Assembly (NCBI GenBank): GCA_037074705.1
Contig: JAYJMR010000051.1
Span: 106,981 to 170,980 of the forward strand
Length of the DNA stretch: 64,000 nt
Reading direction: 5' to 3'
DNA from: Zhengitettix transpicula
Lineage: Eukaryota; Arthropoda; Insecta; Orthoptera; Tetrigidae
Made by a program: the position numbers and the translations under genes. This document shows positions 12,389 through 26,100 of the stretch, piece after piece; the stretch's first letter is position 1, and each line of letters begins with the position of its first letter. The notes below the pieces were generated by a model that saw only the letters and a program-made list of their open reading frames with translations, ran no database searches and was not told the DNA's origin.

Positions 12389-15209
12389 ACCCTATAAAAG
12401 ATAAATATTATGAAAAGTTTTAATCGTATTAGAATTCTGATTTCATAAAATATTAATTCATTTTCATTACATTAAGACGAATTTTTTGTGAAAATTTTAA
12501 ATATTTTTGAACTTCTTACTGATGAATAACAAAAATATTTAGCGTATTGATTCGTTTAGTTTTGTGAGATTATTAATATATATCGATATCTTGTACACTG
12601 TTAAGCTTTCTAAGAAATTTTTCGCTAAAAAAGTACAGTTTCTGCATATACATTCCGATTCGGCTATTTGTTACCTTTTTGCTTAGGGTTTAGTCAAAAT
12701 TACGTATTGCATCGCAAAACAGTAGAGATATCTAAAAACAACATACTGTATTTAATTCAAAATTACATTTTAAACCAACATTCCGAGCTTTTAAGCCACA
12801 TCATACAAATACATTTTAAGAAAATGGGCTTACTTCTATTTCCGATAAAGAAAAATATATCGAAAAGTTTTATTCGTATCAGAATTCTGATTTAATAAAA
12901 AATTAACGCATTTTCATTACGCTAAGACGAGTTTTTTGTGAAAATTTTAAATATTTTTGAACTTCTTACTGATGAATAACATAAATATTTACCGTATTGT
13001 TCCGTGTAAATTTATGTGATTATGAAAATATTGATACATTGTACACTGTTAAGCTATCAAACAGATATCTCGCTAATAAAACACAGATTCTGCATATACA
13101 TTGCGATTCGGCTATTTGTAAGCTCTATGCTTAGGGTATCGTCATAATTATGCATTACATCGCAAAACAGTAGAGATATCTAAAAAAAACACACTTTATT
13201 TTATTCAAAATTACGTTTTAAACAAAAATTCCTAGCATTTTAGCCACATCATACGAATACATTTAAAGAAAATGGGTTTAATTCTAATTCCGATAATGAA
13301 TAATAATTTGAAAAGTTTTATTCGTATCAGATTTCTGATTTCATAAAAAATTTACACAATTTCGCTACATTAAGACGATTTTTTTGAAACAATTTAAAAT
13401 ATTTTTCAACGTCTAACTAAAGAATAACAAAAATGTTTACCGTTTTGTTCCGTGTAAATTTACGTGATTATAAATATATCCATATCTTGAACACTGTTAG
13501 GAAATCTAACTGCAAACTTGCCAATAAAGTACAGATTCTGCATGTACGTTGCGATTTTGTTATTTGTAAGCTTTATGCTTAGGGTTTCGTCAAAATTACG
13601 CATTAAATCGCAAAACAGTAGAGATATCTAATAAAAACATACTTTATTTAATTCTAAATTATATTTTAAACGAACATTCCGAGTTTTAATCACATCATAG
13701 GAACAATTTTTAAGAAAATGGCTCTACCTCTAATCCTGAAAAAAAAAATATTACGAAAAGTTTTAATCGTATTAGAATTCTGATTTCATAAAAAATTAAC
13801 GCATTTTCATTACATTAAGACGCATTTTTTGTGAAAATTTTAAATATTTTTGATCTTCTTACTGATGAATAACAAAAATATTTAGCGTATTGTTTCGTGT
13901 AGTTTTGTGAGATTATTAATATATATCGATATCTTGTACACTGTTAAGCTTTCTAACAAATATCTCACTAAAAAAGTAAAGTTTCTGCATATACATTGCG
14001 ATTCGGCTATTTGTTACCTTTTTGCTTAGGGTTTAGTCAAAATTACGTTGTGCATCGCAAAACAGTAGAGATATCTAAAAACAACATACTGTATTTAATT
14101 CAAAATTACATTTTAAACGAACATTTCGAGCTTTTTAGCCACATCATACAAATACATTTTAAGAAAATGGGCTTACTTATATTTCCGTTAAAGAAAAAAT
14201 ATCGAGAAGTTTTATTCGTATCAGAATTCTGATTTATCAAAAAACTATCACATTTTCATTACGCTAAGACGAGTTTTTTGTGAAAATTTTAAATATTTTT
14301 GAATTTCTTACTGATGAATAACAAAAATATTTACCGTATTGTTCCGTGTAAATTTATGTGATTTTAAAAATATTGATATATTGTACACTGTTAAGCTATC
14401 AAACAGATATCTCGCTAATAAAGTACAGATTCTGCATATACATTGCGATTCGGCTCTTTGTAAGATCTATGCTTAGGGTATCGTCATAATTATTAATTAC
14501 ATCGCAAAACAGTTAAGATATCTAAAAAAACACACTTTATTTTAATCAAAATTACATTTTAAACAAAAATTCCGAGCATTTTAGCCACATCATACGAATA
14601 CATTTAAAGAAAATGGGTTTACTTCTAATTCCGATTAAGAAAAATAATTTGAAAAGTTTTATTCGTATCAGATTTCTGATTTCATAAAAATTTACACAAT
14701 TTCGCTACATTAAGACGATTTTTTTGAAACAATTTAAAATATTTTTCAACGTCTAACTAAAGAATAACAAAAATGTTTACCGTTTTGTTCCGTGCAAATT
14801 TACGTGATTATAAATATATCCATATCTTGAACACTGTTAAGGAATCTAACTAAAAACTCGCCAATAATGTACAGATACTGCATGTACGTATAATTTTGCT
14901 ATTTGTAAGCTTTATGCTTAGGGTTTCGTCAAAATTACGCATTGAATCGCAAAATTGTAGAGATATCTAATAAAAACATACTTTATTTAATTCTAAATTA
15001 CATTTTAAACAAAAATTCCGAGCTTTTTAACCACATCATATGAAAAATTTTTAAGAAAATGGCTCTACCTCTAATCCTGAAAAAAAAAAATATTACGAAA
15101 AGTTTTAATCGTATTAGAATTCTAAATTCATAAAAATTTAACGCATTTTTATTACATTAAGACGCATTTTTTGTGAAAATTTTAAATATTTTTGATCTTC
15201 TTACTGATG

Positions 15210-16552
15210 AATAACAAAAATATTTAGCGTATTTTTCGTGTAGTTTTGTGAGATTATTAATATATATCGATATCTTGTACACTAATAAGCTTTCTAACAA
15301 ATATCTCGCTAAAAAAGTAAAGTTTCTGCATATACATTGCGATTCGGCTATTTGTAAGCTCTATGCTTAGGGTATCGTCATAATTATGCATTACATCGCA
15401 AAACAAAAGAGATATCTAAAAAAACACACTTTATTTTATTCAAAATTACATTTTAAACAAAAATTCCGAGCATTTTAAACACATCATACGAATACATTTA
15501 AAGAAAATGGGTTTACTTCTAATTCCGATAAAGAAAAATGATTTGAAAAGTTTTATTCGTGTCAGATTTCTGATTTCATAAAAAATTTACACAATTTCGC
15601 TACATTACGACGATTTTTTTGAAACAATTTAAAATTTTTTCAACGTCTAACTAAAGAATAAGAAAAATGATTACCGTTTTGTTCCGTGTAAATTTACGTG
15701 ATTATAAATATATCCATATCTTGAACACTAAGAAGAAATCTAACTGAGAACTCGCCAATAAAGTACAGATTCTGCATGTACGCTGCGATTTTGTTATTTG
15801 TAAGCTTTATGCTTAGGGTTTCGTCTAAATTACGCATTAAATCGCAAAACAGTAGAGATGTCCAATAAAAACATACTTTATTTAATTCTAAATTAAATTT
15901 TAAACCAACAATCCGAGTTTTAACCACATCATATGAATAATTTTTAACAAAATGGCTCTACTTCTAATCCTATAAAAGATAAATATTACGAAAAGTTTTA
16001 ATCGTATTAGAATTCTGATTCCATAAAATATTAATGCATTTTCATTACATTAAGACGAATTTTTTGTGAAAATTTTAAATATTTTTGAACTTCTTACTGA
16101 TGAATAACAAAAATATTTAGCGTATTGTCTCGTGTAGTTTTGTGAGATTAATAATATATATCGATATCTTGTACACTGTTAAGCTTTCTAACAAATATCT
16201 CGCTAAAAAAGTACAGTTTCTGCATATACATTCCGATTCGGCTATTTGTTACCGTTTTGCTTAGGGTTTAGTCAAAATTACGTATTGCATCGCAAAACAG
16301 TAGAGATATCTGAAAACAACATACTGTATTTTATTCAAAATTACATTTTAAACCAACATTCCGAGCTTTTTAGCCACATCATACGAATACATTTAAAGAA
16401 AATGGGTTTAATTCTAATTCCGATAATTAAAAATAATTTGAAAAGTTTTATTCGTATCAGATTTCAGATTTCATAAAAAATTTAAACAATTTCGCTACAT
16501 TAAGACGATTTTTTTGAAACAATTTCAAATATTTTCCAACGCCTAACTTAAG
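15210..16552 (+). repeat. Satellite array, recombinant stretch with two C/A hybrid monomers
   Basis: Three monomers in non-canonical order: 15210 (C front, A rear), 15657 (B) and 16103 (C front and middle, A rear). In 15210 the switch lies near 15350, where the C-type GTAAAGTTTCTGC gives way to A-type TTTGTAAGCTCTATGC. In 16103 it lies later, near 16380, where CATACGAATACATTTAAAG replaces the C form. Both junctions fall in sequence common to A and C, as expected of unequal exchange or conversion between neighbours. The block interrupts the trimer rhythm between two regular A-B-C tracts. Confidence 0.85.
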
Positions 16553-18794
16553 AATAACAAAAATGTTTACCGTTTTGTTCCGTGTAAACTTACGTGATTA
16601 TAAATATATCCATATCTTGAACACTGTTAAGAAATCTAACTGAGAACCCGCCAAAAAAGTACAGATTCTGCATGTACGTTGCGATTTTGTTATTTGTAAG
16701 CTTTATGCTTAGGGTTTCGTCAAAATTACGCATTAAATCGCAAAACAGTAGAGATATCTAATAAAAACATACTTTATTTAATTCTAAATTAAATTATAAA
16801 ACCAACAATCCGAGTTTTAACCACATCATATGAATAATTTTAAACAAAATGGCTCTACTTCTAATCCTATAAAAGATAAATATTACGAAAAGTTTTAATC
16901 GTATTAGAATTCTGATTTCATAAAATATTAATGCATTTTCATTACATAAAGACGAAATTTTTGTGAAAATTTTAAATATTTTTGAACTTCTTACTGATGA
17001 ATAACCTAAATATTTAGCGTATTGATTCGTGTAGTTTTGTGAGATTATTAATATATATCGATATCTTGTACACTGTTAAGCTTTCTAAGAAATTTTTCGC
17101 TAAAAAAGTACAGTTTCTACATATACATTCCGATTCGGCTATTTGTTACCTTTTTGCTTAGGGTTTAGTCAAAATTACGTATTGCAACGCAAAACAGTAG
17201 AGATATCTAAAAACAACATACTGTATTTAATTCAAAATTACATTTTAAACCAACATTCCGAGCTTTTAAGCCACATCATGCAAATACATTTTAAGAAAAT
17301 GGGCTTACTTCTATTTCCGATAAAGAAAAATATATCGAAAAGTTTTATTCGTATCAGAATTCTGATTTAATAAAAAATTAACGCATTTTCATTACGCTAA
17401 GACGAGTTTTTTGTGAAAATTTTAAATATTTTTGAACTTCTTACTGATTAATAACATAAATATTTACCGTATTGTTCCGTGTAAATTTATGTGATTATAA
17501 AAATATTGATACATTGTACACTGTTAAGCTATCAAACAGATATCTCGCTAATAAAGTACAGATTCTGCATATACATTGCGATTCGGCTATTTGTAAGCTC
17601 TATGCTTAGGGTATCGTCATAACTATGCATTACATCGCAAAACAGTAGAGATATCTAAAAAAAACACACTTTATTTTATTCAAAATTACGTTTTAAACAA
17701 AAATTCCGAGCATTTTAGCCACATCATACGAATACATTTAAAGAAAATGGGTTTAATTCTAATTCCGATAATGAATAATAATTTAAAAAGTTTTATTCGT
17801 ATCAGATTTCTGATTTCATAAAAAATTTACACAATTTCGCTACATTAAGACGATTTTTTTGAAACAATTTAAAATATTTTTCAACGTCTAACTAAAGAAT
17901 AACAAAAATGTTTACCGTTTTGTTCCGTGTAAATTTACGTGATTATAAATATATCCATATCTTGAACACTGTTAAGAAATTTAACTAAAAACTCGCCAAT
18001 AATGTACAGATACTGCATGTACGATGCGATTTTGCTATTTGTAAGCTTTATGCTTAGGGTTTCGTCAAATTTACGCATTGAATCGCAAAATTGTAGAGAT
18101 ATCTAATAAAAACATACTTTATTTAATTCTAAATTACATTTTAAACAAAAATTCCGAGCTTTTTAACCACATCATATGAACAATTTTTAAGAAAATGGCT
18201 CTACCTCTAATCCTGAAAAAAAAAATATTACGAAAAGTTTTAATCGTATTAGAATTCTAAATTCATAAAAATTTAACGCATTTTTATTACATTAAGACGC
18301 ATTTTTTGTGAAAATTTTAAATATTTTTGATCTTCTTACTGATGAATAACAAAAATATTTAGCGTATTGTTTCGTGTAGTTTTGTGAGATTATTAATATA
18401 TATCGATATCTTGTACACTGTTAAGCTTTCTAATAAATATTTCGCTAAAAAAGTACAGTTTCTGCATATACATTCCGATTCGGCTATTTGTTACCTTTTT
18501 GCTTAGGGTTTAGTCAAAATTACGTATTGCATCGCAAAACAGTAGAGATATCTAAAAACAACATACTGTATTTAATTCAAAATTACATTTTAAACCAACA
18601 TTCCGAGCTTTTAAGCCACATCATACAAATACATTTTAAGAAAATGGGCTTACTTCTATTTCCGATAAAGAAAAATATATCGAAAAGTTTTATTCGTATC
18701 AGAATTCTGATTTAATAAAAAATTAACGCATTTTCATTACGCTAAGACGAGTTTTTTGTGAAAATTTTAAATATTTTTGAACTTCTTACTGATG

Positions 18795-19241
18795 AATAAC
18801 ATAAATATTTACCGTATTGTTCCGTGTAAATTTATGTGATTATAAAAATATTGATACATTGTACACTGTTAAGCTATCAAACAGATATCTCGCTAATAAA
18901 GTACAGATTCTGCATATACATTGCGATTCGGCTATTTGTAAGCTCTATGCTTAGGGTATCGTCATAATTATGCATTACATCGCAAAACAGTAGAGATATC
19001 TAAAAAAACACACTTTATTTTATTCAAAATTACGTTTTAAACAAAAATTCCGAGCATTTTAGCCACATCATACGAATACATTTAAAGAAAATGGGTTTAA
19101 TTCTAATTCCGATAATGAATAATAATTTGAAAAGTTTTATTCGTATCAGATTTCTGATTTCATAAAAAATTTACACAATTTCGTTACATTCAGACGATTT
19201 TTTTGAAACAATTTAAAATATTTTTCAACGTCTAACTAAAG
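18795..19241 (+). repeat. Representative A-subfamily monomer
   Basis: A exemplar, 447 bp. Diagnostic features in order are TTTACCGTATTGTTCCGTG, ATTATAAAAATATTGATACA, TAAGCTCTATGCTTAGGGTA, AATTATGCATTACATCGC, then ACACACTTTATTTTATTC and AAAATGGGTTTAATTC. The unit ends in GACGATTTTTTTGAAACAAT and TCAACGTCTAACTAAAG. Internal stop codons break any long frame. Strand is given only as the reading direction used for phasing; transcription is unknown. Confidence 0.9.
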
Positions 19242-22200
19242 AATAACAAAAATGTTTACCGTTTTGTTCCGTGTAAATTTACGTGATTATAAATTTATCC
19301 ATAACTTGAACACTGTTAGGAAATCTAACTGCAAACTTGCCAATAAAGTACAGATTCTGCATGTACGTTGCGATTTTGTTATTTGTAAGCATTATGCTTA
19401 GGGTTTCGTCAAAATTACTCATTAAATCGCAAAACAGTAGAGATATCTAATAAAAACATACTTTATTTAATTCTAAATTATATTTTAAACGAACATTCCT
19501 AGTTTTAACCACATCATATGAATAATTTTTAACAAAATGGCTCTACTTCTAATCGTATAATAGATAATTATTTCGAAAAGTTTTAATCGTATTAGAATTC
19601 TGATTTCATAAAATATTAACGCGTTTTCATTACATTAAGACGAATTTTTTGTGAAAATTTTAAATATTTTTGAACTTCTTACTGATGAATAACAAAAATA
19701 TTTAGCGTATTGTCTCGTGTAGTTTTTAGAGATTATTAATATATATCGATATCTTGTACACTGTTAAGCTTTCTAACAAATATCTCGCTAAAAAAGTACA
19801 GTTTCTGCATATACATTCCGATTCGGCTATTTGTTACCGTTTTGCTTAGGGTTTAGTCAAAATTACGTATTGCATCGCAAAACAGTAGAGATATCTAAAA
19901 ACAACATACTGTATTTTATTCAAAATTACATTTTAAACCAACATTCCGAGCTTTTTAGCCACATCATACAAATACATTTTAAGAAAATGGGCTTACTTCT
20001 ATTTCCGATAAAGAAAAATATATCGAAAAGTTTTATTCGTATCAGAATTCTGATTTAATAAAAAATTAACGCATTTTCATTACGCTAAGACGAGTTTTTT
20101 GTGAAAATTTTAAATATTTTTGAACTTCTTACTTGTGAATAACAAAAATATTTACCGTAATGTTCCGTAAAAATTTATGTGATTATAAAAATATTGATAC
20201 ATTGTACACTGTTAAGCTATCAAACAGATATCTGGCTAATAAAGTACTGATTCTGCATATACATTGCGATTCGGCTATTTGTAAGCTCTATGCTTAGGGT
20301 ATCGTCATAATTATGCATTATATCGCAAAACAGTAGAGATATCTAAAAAAACACACTTTATTTTAGACAAAATTACATTTTAAACAAAAATTCCGAGCAT
20401 TTTAGCCACATCATACGAATACATTTAAAGAAAATGGGTTTAATTCTAATTCCGATAATGAAAAATAATTTGAAAAGTTTTATTCGTATCAGATTTCAGA
20501 TTTCATAAAAAATTTACACAATTTCGCTACATTAAGACGATTTTTTTGAAACAATTTCAAATATTTTCCAACGCCTAACTTAAGAATAACAAAAATGTTT
20601 ACCGTTTTGTTCCGTGTAAACTTACGTGATTATAAATATATCCATATCTTGAACACTGTTAAGAAATCTAACTGAGAACTCGCCAAAAAAGTACAGATTC
20701 TGCATGTACGTTGCGATTTTGTTATTTGTAAGCTTTATGCTTAGGGTTTCGTCAAAATTACGCATTAAATCGCAAAACAGTAGAGATATCTAATAAAACC
20801 ATACTTTATTTAATTCTAAATTAAATTTTAAACCCAACAATCCGAGTTTTAACCACATCATATGAATAATTTTAAACAAAATGGCTCTACTTCTAATCCT
20901 ATAAAAGATAAATATTACGAAAAGTTTTAATCGTATTAGAATTCTGATTTAATAAAATATTAATGCATTTTCATTACATTAAGACGAATTTTTTGTAAAA
21001 ATTTTAAATATTTTTGAACTTCTTACTGATGAATAACAAAAATATTTAGCGTATTGATTCGTGTAGTTTTGTGAGATTATTAATATATATCGATATCTTG
21101 TACACTGTTAAGCTTTCTAAGAAATTTTTCGCTAAAAAAGTACAGTTTCTGCATATACATTCCGATTCGGCTATTTGTTACCTTTTTGCTTAGGGTTTAG
21201 TCAAAATTACGTATTGCAACGCAAAACAGTAGAGATATCTAAAAACAACATACTGTATTTAATTCAAAATTACATTTTAAACCAACATTCCGAGATTTTT
21301 AGCCACATCATACAAATACATTTAAAGAAAATGGGCTTACTTCTATTTCCGATAAAGAAAAATATTTCGAAAAGTTTTATTCGTATCAGAATTCTGATTT
21401 AATAAAAAATTAACGCATTTTCATTACGCTAAGACGAGTTTTTTGTGAAAATTTTAAATATTTTTGAACTTCTTACTTGTGAATAACAAAAATATTTACC
21501 GTATTGTTCCGTAAAAATTTATGTGATTATAAAAATATTGATACATTGTACACTGTTAAGCTATCAAACAGATATCTCGCTAATAAAGTACTGATTCTGC
21601 ATATACATTGCGATTCGGCTATTTGTAAGCTCTATGCTTAGGGTATCGTCATAATTATGCATTACATCGCAAAACAGTAGAGATATCTAAAAAAACACAC
21701 TTTATTTTATTCAAAATTACATTTTAAACAAAAATTCCGAGCATTTTAGCCACATCATACGAAATACATTTAAAGAAAATGGGTTTAATTCTAATTCCGA
21801 AAATGAAAAATAATTTGAAAAGTTTTATTCGTATCAGATTTCTGATTTCATAAAAAATTTACACAATTTCGCTACATTAAGACGATTTTTTTGAAACAAT
21901 TTCAAATATTTTCCAACGCCTAACTAAAGAATAACAAAAATGTTTACCGTTTTGTTCCGTGTAAACTTACGTGATTATAAATATATCCATATCTTGAACA
22001 CTGTTAAGAATCTAACTGAGAACTCGCCAAAAAAGTACAGATTCTGCATGTACGATGCGATTTTGTTATTTGTAAACTTTATGCTTAGGGTTTCGTCAAA
22101 ATTACGCATTAAATCGCAAAACAGTAGAGATATCTAATAAAAACATATTTTATTTAATTCTAAATTAAATTTTAAACCAACAATCCGAGTTTTAACCACA

Positions 22201-23114
22201 TCATATGAATAATTTTTAACAAAATGGCTCTACTTCTAATCCTATAAAAGATAAATATTACGAAAAGTTTTAATCGTATTAGAATTCTGATTTCATAAAA
22301 TATTAATGCATTTTCATTACATTAAGACGAATTTTTTGTGAAAATTTTAAATATTTTTGAACTTCTTACTGATGAATAACAAAAATATTTAGCGTATTGT
22401 TTGGTGTAGTTTTGTGAGATTCTTAATATATATCGATATCTTGTACACTGTTAAGCTTTCTAACAAATATTTCGCTAAAAAAGTACAGTTTCTGCATATA
22501 CATTGCGATTCGGCTATTTGTTCCTTTTTTGCTTAGGGTTTAGTCAAAATTACGTATTGCATCGAAAAACAGTAGAGATATCTAAAAACAACATACTGTA
22601 TTTAATTCAAAATTACATTTTAAACGAACATTCCGAGCTTTTTAGCCACATCATACAATCACATTTTAAGAAAATGGGCTTACTTCTATATCCGATAAAG
22701 AAAAATATATACAAAAGTTTTATTCGTATCAGAATTCTGAATTAATAAAATATTAACGCATTTTCATTACGCTAAGACGAGTTTTTTGTGAAAATTTTAA
22801 ATATTTTTGAACTTCTTACTGATGAATAACATAAATATTTACCGTATTGTTCCGTGTAAATTTATGTGATTATAAAAATATTGATACATTGTACACTGTT
22901 AAGCTATCAAACAGATATCTCGCTAATAAAGTACAGATTCTGCATATACATTGCGATTCGGCTGTTTGTAAGCTCTATGCTTAGGGTATCGCCATAATTA
23001 TGCATTACATCGCAAAACAGTAGAGATATCGAAAAAAAACACTTTATTTTATTCAAAATTACATTTTAAACAAAAATTCCGAGCATTTTAGACACATCAT
23101 ACGAAAACATTTTA

Positions 23115-26100
23115 AGAAAATGGGTTTACTTCTAATTCCGATAAAGAAAAATAATTTGAAAAGTTTGATTCGTATCAGATTTATGATTTCATAAAAAATT
23201 TACACAATTTCGCTACATTAAGACGATTTTTTTTTAACAATTTAAAATATTTTTCAACGTCTAACTAAAGAATAACAAAAATGTTTACCGTTTTGTTCCG
23301 TGTAAATTTACGTGATTATAAATATATCCATATCTTGAACACTAATAAGAAATCTAACTGAGAACTCGCCAATAAAGTACTGATTCTGCATGTACGCTGC
23401 GATTTTGTTATTTGTAAGCTTTATGCTTAGGGTTTCGTCTAAATTACGCATTAAATCGCAAAACAGTAGAGATGTCCAATAAAAACATACTTTATTTAAT
23501 TCTAAATTATATTTTAAACGAACATTCCGAGTTTTAACCACAACATATGAATACTTTTTAAGAAAATGGCTCTACTTCTAATCCTGAAAAAAAAAAAAAT
23601 ATTACGAAAAGTTTAAATCGTATTAGAATTCTGACTTCATAAAAAATTAACGCATTTTCATTACATTAAGACGAATTTTTTGTGAAAATTTTAAATATTT
23701 TTGAAATTCTTACTCATGAATAACAAAAATATTTAGCGTATTGTTTCGTGTATTTTTGTGAGATTATTAATATATATCGATATCTTGTACACTGTTAAGC
23801 TTTCTAACAAATATCTCGCTAAAAAAGTACAGTTTCTGCATATACATTGCGATTCGGCTATTTGTTACCTTTTTGCTTAGGGTTTAGTCAAAATTACGTA
23901 TTGCGTCGAAAAACAGTAGAGATATCTAAAAAACACATACTGTATTTAATTCAAAATTACATTTTAAACAAACATTCCGCGCTTTTTAGCCACATCATAT
24001 AAATACATTTTAAGAAAATGGGCTTACTTCTATTTCCGATAAAGAAAAATATATCGAAAAGTTTTATTCGTATCAGAATTCTAATTTAATAAAAAATTAA
24101 CGCATTTTCATTACGCTAAGACGAGTTTTTTGTGAAAATTTTAAATATTTTTGAACTTCTTACTGATGAATAACATAAATATTTACCGTATTGTTCCGTG
24201 TAAATTTATGTGATTATAAAAATATTGATACATTGTACACTGTTAAGCTATCAAACAGATGTCTCGCTAATAAAGTACAGATTCTGCATATACATTGCGA
24301 TTCGGCTATTTGTAAGCTCTATGCTTAGGGTATCGTCATAATTATGCATAACATCGCAAAACAGTAGAGATATCTAAAAAAAACACACTTTATTTTATTC
24401 AAAATTACATTTTAAACAAAAATTCCGAGCATTTTAGCCACATCATACGAATACATTTAAAGAAAATGGGTTTAATTCTAATTCCGATAATGAATAATAA
24501 TTTGAAAAGTTTTATTCGTATCAGATTTCTGATATCATAAAAAATTTACACAATTTCGCTACATTAAGACGATTTTTTTGAAACAATTTCAAATATTTTC
24601 CAACGTCTAACTAAAGAATAACAAAAATGTTTACCGTTTTGTTCCGTGTAAATTTACGTGATTATAAATATATCCATATCTTGAACACTAAGAAGAAATC
24701 TAACTGAGAACTCGCCAATAAAGTACAGATTCTGCATGTACGCTGCGATTTTGTTATTTGTAAGCTTTATGCTTAGGGTTTCGTCTAAATTACGCATTAA
24801 ATCGCAAAACAGTAGAGATGTCCAATAAAAACATACTTTATTTTATTCTAAATTATATTTTAAACGAACATTCCTGGTTTTAACCACATCATATGAATAA
24901 TTTTTAAGAAAATGGCTCTACTTCTAATCCTGAAAAAGATAAATATTACGAAAAGTTTTAATCGTATTAGAATTCTGATTTCATAAAAAATTAACGCATT
25001 TACATTACATTAAGACGAAATTTTTGTGAAAATTTTAAATATTTTTGAACTTCTTACTGATGAATAACAAAAATATTTAGCGTATTGTTTCGTGTAGTTT
25101 TGTGAGATTATTAATATATATATCGATATCTTGTACACTGTTAAGCTTTATTAACAAATATATCGCTAAAAAAGTAAAGTTTCTGCATATACATTGCGAT
25201 TCGGCTATTTGTTACCTTTTTGCTTAGGGTTTAGTCAAAATTACGTATTGCAATGCAAAACAGTAGAGATATCTAAAAACAACATACTGTATTTAATTCA
25301 AAATTACATTTTAAACCAACATTCCGAGCTTTTTAGCCACATCATACAAATACATTTTAAGAAAATGGGCTTACTTCTATTTCCGATAAAGAAAAATATA
25401 TCTAAAAGTTTTATTCGTATCAGAATTCTGATTTAAAAAAAAAATTAACGCATTTTCATTACGCTAAGACGAGATTTTTGTGAAATTTTTAAATATTTTT
25501 GAACTTCTTACTAATGAACAACAAAAATATTTACCGTATTGTTCCGTGTATATTTATGTGATTATAAAAATATTGATACATTGTACACTAATAAGGTATC
25601 AAACAGATATCTCGCTAATAAAGTACAGATTCTGCATATACATTGCGATTCGGCTATTTGTAAGCTCTATGCTTAGAGTATAGTCATAATTATGCATTAC
25701 ATCGCAAAACAGTAGAGATATCTAAAGAAACACACTTTATTTTATTCAAAATTACATTTTAAACAAAAATTCCGAGCATTTTAGACACATCATACGAATA
25801 CATTTAAAGAAAATGGGTTTACTTCGAATTCCGATAAAGAAAAATAATTTGAAAAGTTTGATTCGTATCAGATTTATGATTTCATAAAAAATTTACACAA
25901 TATCGCTACATTAAGACGATTTTTTTTTAACAATTTAAAATATTTTTCAACGTCTAACTAAAGAATAACAAAAATGTTTACCGTTTTGTTCCGTGTAAAT
26001 TTACGTGATTATAAATATATCCATATCTTGAACACTAATAAGAAATCTAACTGAGAACTCGCCAATAAAGTACTGATTCTGCATGTACGCTGCGATTTTG

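Larger units (their letters stand above)
6268..15209 (+). repeat. Satellite array, regular A-B-C higher-order repeat (about 1,342 bp)
   Basis: Six complete A-B-C trimers plus a final A-B. Starts are 6268/6710/7155, 7606/8051/8497, 8947/9395/9841, 10291/10738/11183, 11633/12080/12525, 12975/13423/13868, then 14317 A and 14763 B. The recurring C-frame start at 7299, 8640, 9984, 11326, 12668 and (same codon) 14011 gives periods of 1341, 1344, 1342, 1342 and 1343 bp. Trimers resemble one another more than the three monomers inside a trimer do, which defines a higher-order repeat homogenised as a unit. A monomers from 8947 to 11633 share a variant front (CCGTAAAAATTTATG and GTACTGATTCTG). Confidence 0.95.
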